A stretch of DNA of 64,000 nt from positions 1,302,001-1,366,000 of the forward strand of contig LR746274.1 in the NCBI GenBank assembly GCA_902729315.2. The letters are read 5' to 3'. The position numbers and the translations under genes were made by a program. The notes under the pieces are model-generated. The model was not told the origin of the DNA, did not search any database, and saw only the letters and a list, made by a program, of their open reading frames with translations. This DNA comes from Spirodela intermedia. Taxonomy: Eukaryota > Streptophyta > Magnoliopsida > Alismatales > Araceae. How positions within the stretch are numbered: position 1 is the first letter of the stretch; each line of letters starts with the position of its first letter. Of this stretch, positions 60,296 to 64,000 are shown one piece after another.

Positions 60296-62003
60296 TCATT
60301 ATCATGAGTTAATAATTAGTAAATAATATATTTTTAGCCTTAACTCATGATAAATAGACATATTTGTGTTAAAGTGTGAAAAGTGATTTTCAATTAATTA
60401 ATGTAATTTTTTGGCTAATTATATAATTTTCTACGAATTTATATAATTTTTATAATCTTATTTTTGAGATAAATGAAGAAAAAGAAATTAAACTTTAAAT
60501 ATAGAAAAATAGGGAGGACCCACTAGCCAGCTAGGCCCGCAAGTGAGTCAGAAGCATAGTCAGAGGGAGTTGTGAGCAAGGGCTCGAGTGGCTAGGACTG
60601 ATGGGGGCACGTGTGCACCACTCCCCTTCTATGTCACTAGTGGTCAGCCGACTGTGAGACAAAGAGTGGTCATACATGGGGGAGAAAGAGACTCATTGTT
60701 TGCAAATGTGATATTATTATATATTCACCCAAAACTTCAGTGCACAAGCGATGTGGGACTAAACCTGCGTCACACCTTTCCCTGAAAGTCTTCAAAGATT
60801 TTAATATCTAAAATACCATTTAGTTATAACAGAGATATACCATGATGACGTCACTTGATAAGAGACTTCGAGTACTTATTTCAATCTCTCTCATACAGGC
60901 AGACAATCGGGGCGGGTTCGAATTCTCCAAGAGCCAAAAATCATATTTTTATCTAATTATCGTGACTTTCCTACAGATTGCTGGTGAAGGATTAAGCTGC
61001 CAGAATCACTAGATCATCGGCGAAAATCTTGTCAACATGATTCGCAGAGCATTATTACTAAAATTACTAAATGATTTGCAATAAAAGGATCGCGAATCCA
61101 TCGAGTAAATTATCTCCGATTGATCGACGAACAAGCCATCGTTGAGAAGAGGATGATTCCTTGGGAGACGAGTTGCCACCTCCTGAGAGCGTACCGGATG
61201 CGATGAAGAACCTTCTCTTACTGCGCGAACTTGAGGATGAAGCCCCCTGACACGCACCCCATGTCCATCTAGCTCCTCTCCATCAGGTGATAGTCGCTGG
61301 AGAACCACAAAGTCGTCATTTTTCTGCTCTACTGAGTGACAATCACCGGAGATGATTCGACAACCCATTTCCTTAATCTCTAGACTTTGCAAGGAGATCT
61401 AAAGATTGTCCACATTATCTTTGTCTAAGGAGAGCTTTTGAGGCTATGAACACTATATGACGATCCTCTTGAATGCTCAAGATTCTGGTGCACCATTGAC
61501 GCATCGCCACCACGACGCCGGAACTTTGTTTTCCTACTTTCAACTTAATTTTGACTTCATTTAGTGATAATTTGTGCGATTTAAATTTACCAAGCTATAC
61601 TTCATTCAACTTTCATTCTTCCAACTTTTACAGATCTTAATTTGATCAATTATTTGATCAATCGCCGGATGAAACTCTATTTTTACAGAATTCGTGCTGA
61701 TGTCATCGTGGTATCTGCACCCTTATTTTCCTTTTTTGTGAATTTTAAATATATTTTAGTTTTATTTCTTAGTATAAAATTCATAAAAACTCGTATTATT
61801 TGAGAAAAAATTTGAAAAATTATTCAATATTATATTATATTCCTGTGATCGACCTAGAAAATTATCACTATTTGTGAAAGTTTTATTGAATTATAATTGA
61901 TATATTTGTTTAGAAATACTTTTAAATATCCAAAAATTGTTATTTTTTTGTTTTTTAAATTTTACATTTGCATGATTTACTATACAATGACTAAGTCACA
62001 TTA
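60296..62003 (+). mobile_element. Family A solo LTR, copy 4, nested inside copy 5
   Basis: A 1708-bp unit starting TGATAAGTC and ending AGTCACATTA (terminal CA changed to TA). It is flanked by GTCCT (60291-60295) and GTGCT (62004-62008), a 5-bp duplication of host copy sequence with one change. It has an intact USE-TATA module on the minus strand and a 127-codon open frame (61392-61009, minus), the longest version of the family ORF. Confidence 0.85.
60505..60759 (-). ncRNA. Candidate Pol III transcription unit in family A copy 4
   Basis: Minus strand: GTCCCACATCG (60759-60749, perfect USE), exactly 25 nt, TATATA (60723-60718). The predicted RNA runs from about 60695 to the first T4 at 60509-60505, about 187 nt. 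Its 3' stem is GACTCAC with GTGGGTC (60549-60517), still fully pairable with one G-U although two positions differ from copies 2 and 3. Confidence 0.42.
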
Positions 62004-62296
62004 GTGCTCTACTTATAGTTTTACTCGACTGTGCTTTTGACTTACTTATAGGCCAAGTTGGCCAACAAGTTCCCTCTCTCTCTTTTCTATATTTTTATTT
62101 TTATTTTATTTCTCTTTATTTATCTCAAAACTATGATTATAAAAATTATAGAAATTTGTATAAAATTACATAATTAGTCAAAATTTCACATTAAGTAAAA
62201 AAATTATATTAATATTAGTCTATTTATCACAAGATAAGGCTTAAAATATATTATTAATTGATTATTAACTCATGATAATGAAGACTTATCAATGAT

Positions 62297-62970
62297 TAGT
62301 ATATTTATGATCAAATGATTTTTTTTAATTATATTTAATTAAATATTTCATGTGAAATCATTTGGCAACTCATATTTAATTAATAATTATGAGATTTTTT
62401 AAAACATATTTATCATATTAAAATGTACTTACGAGAATACAAGTATATTATTTAATCCTCATGACTTGAGATTGATAATTTTTTTTTAAAGTATTTTCAA
62501 AATCATTCTTTTATCTAGTGGATAGATTTTCAATCATTTACACATCATACCCTTGGATTGCAAAGAATGAATTTGAATATTGTGAAATGCGATGAAATTA
62601 TTATATAGCATGTTTTCAATATGTTTGTAGATGTCATTTAAAGCAATGCAATGAAGATATGAAAATAATCTCATGGGTTAACATTTGAAGAATGAATATA
62701 CATGTTTAATTTTCATGTGAAATTATTATTTACCTTTGAAGTATATTATTCCTGATTGTTAAATTTAAAGTAATGATTATGAGAAATATTAAATGAGTGA
62801 TATAAAGAGCTGATACGAAACCTTAAAGGTGATATTTCATGACCATATTTTGTCTGCCATAATTTAGATGCTATTTATATTCGAATATTTATTTTAGAGA
62901 ATATTCACATGTTACTTTGTGGCGACTTACATCCATAACTGAAAACCTAGTTTTAATATTTTTTGGGATT
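62297..62970. other. AT-rich non-genic DNA
   Basis: No gene or element recognised. It ends where the duplicated extensin flank begins. Confidence 0.5.
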
Positions 62971-62974
62971 GACA

Positions 62975-63270
62975 AATCTGATCTTGAATCCACTTTAAAA
63001 GTTGACGGCAGATACCAAGTCTTTTCTAGAATCTGGCCCGAAGATCTCAAACCAGTCAAGGTTAGCGATATTAGGAGGAAAATACGGCCTCATAAGTGTG
63101 AGTCTTTTAAAATTTAGACGGTGCTCCAAGGATACGGCATTTCATGATTTTCTCCCTGAGATTCCCGTGTGATAAGCGATGCGAGAGCCCGAGAGTGACG
63201 ATGCCTACGAGGAGCAATTTAATGATGGTCAACGCTCTCATGTGATTCCATCATTCTTATGGCCGCTCAG
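62975..63270. repeat. 3'-flank block of extensin copy 2
   Basis: The counterpart of 23845-24170, collinear and same orientation, with substitutions and small indels. It shows that the duplicated segment extends well beyond the coding repeats. Confidence 0.85.
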
Positions 63271-63713
63271 GCGCGATAAGCGTTAAGTTAGCCAAGAACG
63301 GTTGCGCTCAAAGAAGCGAATATCATTTGTTCTCTGAGAAGTAAAGAACAGAAAAAAATTTGTAATACATAATCGTGTATGAAGGATTCCAGAAGGCAAA
63401 CCCTAAACCAGCACCGGAGGGACCACTTATTTACGTTCGTCCTCCGCCGAATAGCCCACAACGCATCAGGATCGTGGATGAGGAGAAGCGTAGTCTGCAT
63501 CGCAGGCACTGACCACGCAGGTATTAATGGTGTGTAAGAGGTTGGAGAAAGGGGAGGTATCGGGAGATATCACCGAGGGAGGCCCACTTAGTAGCGGGGG
63601 GCGGAGGTAGTGAGCTATCGATAGTACGGCGTAGAGGGAGACGGAGGCTGTGGGGGTGGGGACTTTAAGTAGTACGGAAGAGGGGGCGACGGTGAAGGTG
63701 GGGGTGGGGACTT

Positions 63714-64000
63714 TCAGTAGTAGGGAGGAGGAGGAGAGGGTGAGGGTGGAGGTGGGGACTTGTAGATGTACGGAGGAGGTGGCGAGGGTGAGGGTGGGGG
63801 TGGGGACTTGTAGACGTAAGGAGGAGGAGGCGAGGGTGAGGGTGGCGGTGGGGACTTGTAGATGTAAGGAGGAGGAGGCGAGGGTGAGGGTGGGGGTGGG
63901 GACTTGTAGATGTAAGGAGGAGGAGGCGAGGGTGAGGGTGGGGGCGGGGACTTGTAGATGTAAGGAGGAGGAGGCGAGGGTGAGGGTGGGGGTGGGGACT
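63714..64000 (-). CDS. Extensin copy 2 (C-terminal part; 5' end beyond the window)
   Basis: Hydroxyproline-rich cell-wall glycoprotein, paralogue of the gene at 24.9-25.8 kb. In contrast to copy 1, every visible 48-nt unit (SPPPPSPSPPPPYIYK type) keeps frame. The first stop in that frame is a TGA ending at 63714, after PPPPYY. Past this stop the same frame continues as KSPPPPPSPSPPLPYYLKSP and then PPQPPSPSTPYYR, with a second stop ending at 63615. So either the protein is naturally short-ended at PPPPYY or the last two units were lost by a nonsense change. The start codon and signal peptide lie outside the window. Confidence 0.85.
   Translation of the reverse strand, partial: SPPPPSPSPPPPYIYKSPPPPSPSPPPPYIYKSPPPPSPSPPPPYIYKSPPPPSPSPPPPYVYKSPPPPSPSPPPPYIYKSPPPPSPSPPPPYY

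Larger units (their letters stand above)
58899..62291 (-). mobile_element. Family A solo LTR, copy 5, split by copy 4
   Basis: Reverse orientation, starting TGATGTGATCTAATG and ending GACTTATCA, flanked by the perfect duplication ATGAT (58894-58898, 62292-62296). It is interrupted at 60296-62003 by copy 4; without that insert it is about 1.7 kb. It is more diverged than copies 2-4: its USE and TATA are no longer recognisable near 60130-60170. Greater decay agrees with being the older, host copy. Confidence 0.85.

Noticed and set aside
26000-63000. Endogenous viral element (for example a pararetrovirus)
   Set aside because: All reverse transcriptase-like pieces have copia or gypsy domain order; no viral movement or coat protein signal was seen.
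62917-63117. 66-codon plus-strand frame as a gene
   Set aside because: It overlaps the duplicated extensin flank, and the counterpart at 23.8-24.0 kb has stops, so coding is not conserved.

Overview
The window is nuclear DNA of a flowering plant. Multi-exon genes with GT-AG introns, a PTI1-like receptor-like cytoplasmic kinase, an intronless PPR gene, extensin genes and Ty1/copia and Ty3/gypsy debris all say so. GC-rich exons and many (GA)n/(CT)n tracts would fit a monocot, but the species cannot be named from sequence alone.

Layout. Positions 1-26 kb are gene-rich. In order: a PTI1-like kinase (minus, 3' end beyond the window); an E-class PPR protein (minus); an SLC35F/DUF914 transporter (plus, 11 exons); a phospholipase A1 of the LCAT3 type (minus, 11 exons, convergent with the transporter); a chloroplast PEP-mutase/isocitrate-lyase family enzyme (minus, 8 exons); and a frame-disrupted extensin (minus). 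Exon ends of all multi-exon genes were read from splice sites and phases. The reconstructed proteins are 355, 453 and 484 aa for the transporter, the lipase and the enzyme. These genes are independent housekeeping or signalling loci, not a cluster acting together.

Positions 26-62 kb are AT-rich and filled with retroelements. Two families of what look like solo LTRs dominate. Family A (about 1.7 kb) has five copies with terminal 5-bp target duplications plus one truncated copy. Family B (about 2.1 kb, GC-rich) has two copies in opposite orientation with perfect 5-bp target duplications. One A copy sits inside another A copy, one B copy sits inside an A copy, and one A copy sits inside a decayed Ty1/copia element. 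Older copia, gypsy and 'putative plant transposon protein' debris fills the rest. From about 62.97 kb the flank and coding sequence of the extensin gene recur, so the retroelement block separates two tandem extensin paralogues.

The most unusual signal is in family A. Four copies carry, at the same internal place, a match to the plant snRNA upstream sequence element (GTCCCACATCG or close), exactly 25 nt, then TATATA. This is followed by about 180 nt free of T4 runs and then a T-run; three of the four also keep a hairpin just before it. That is the architecture of plant U6-type Pol III genes. A diverged relative of the downstream region lies outside the family at about 58.2-58.45 kb. It may be a mobile Pol III RNA unit, or only an LTR promoter motif; RNA data would decide. 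I saw no viral, CRISPR or defence system.
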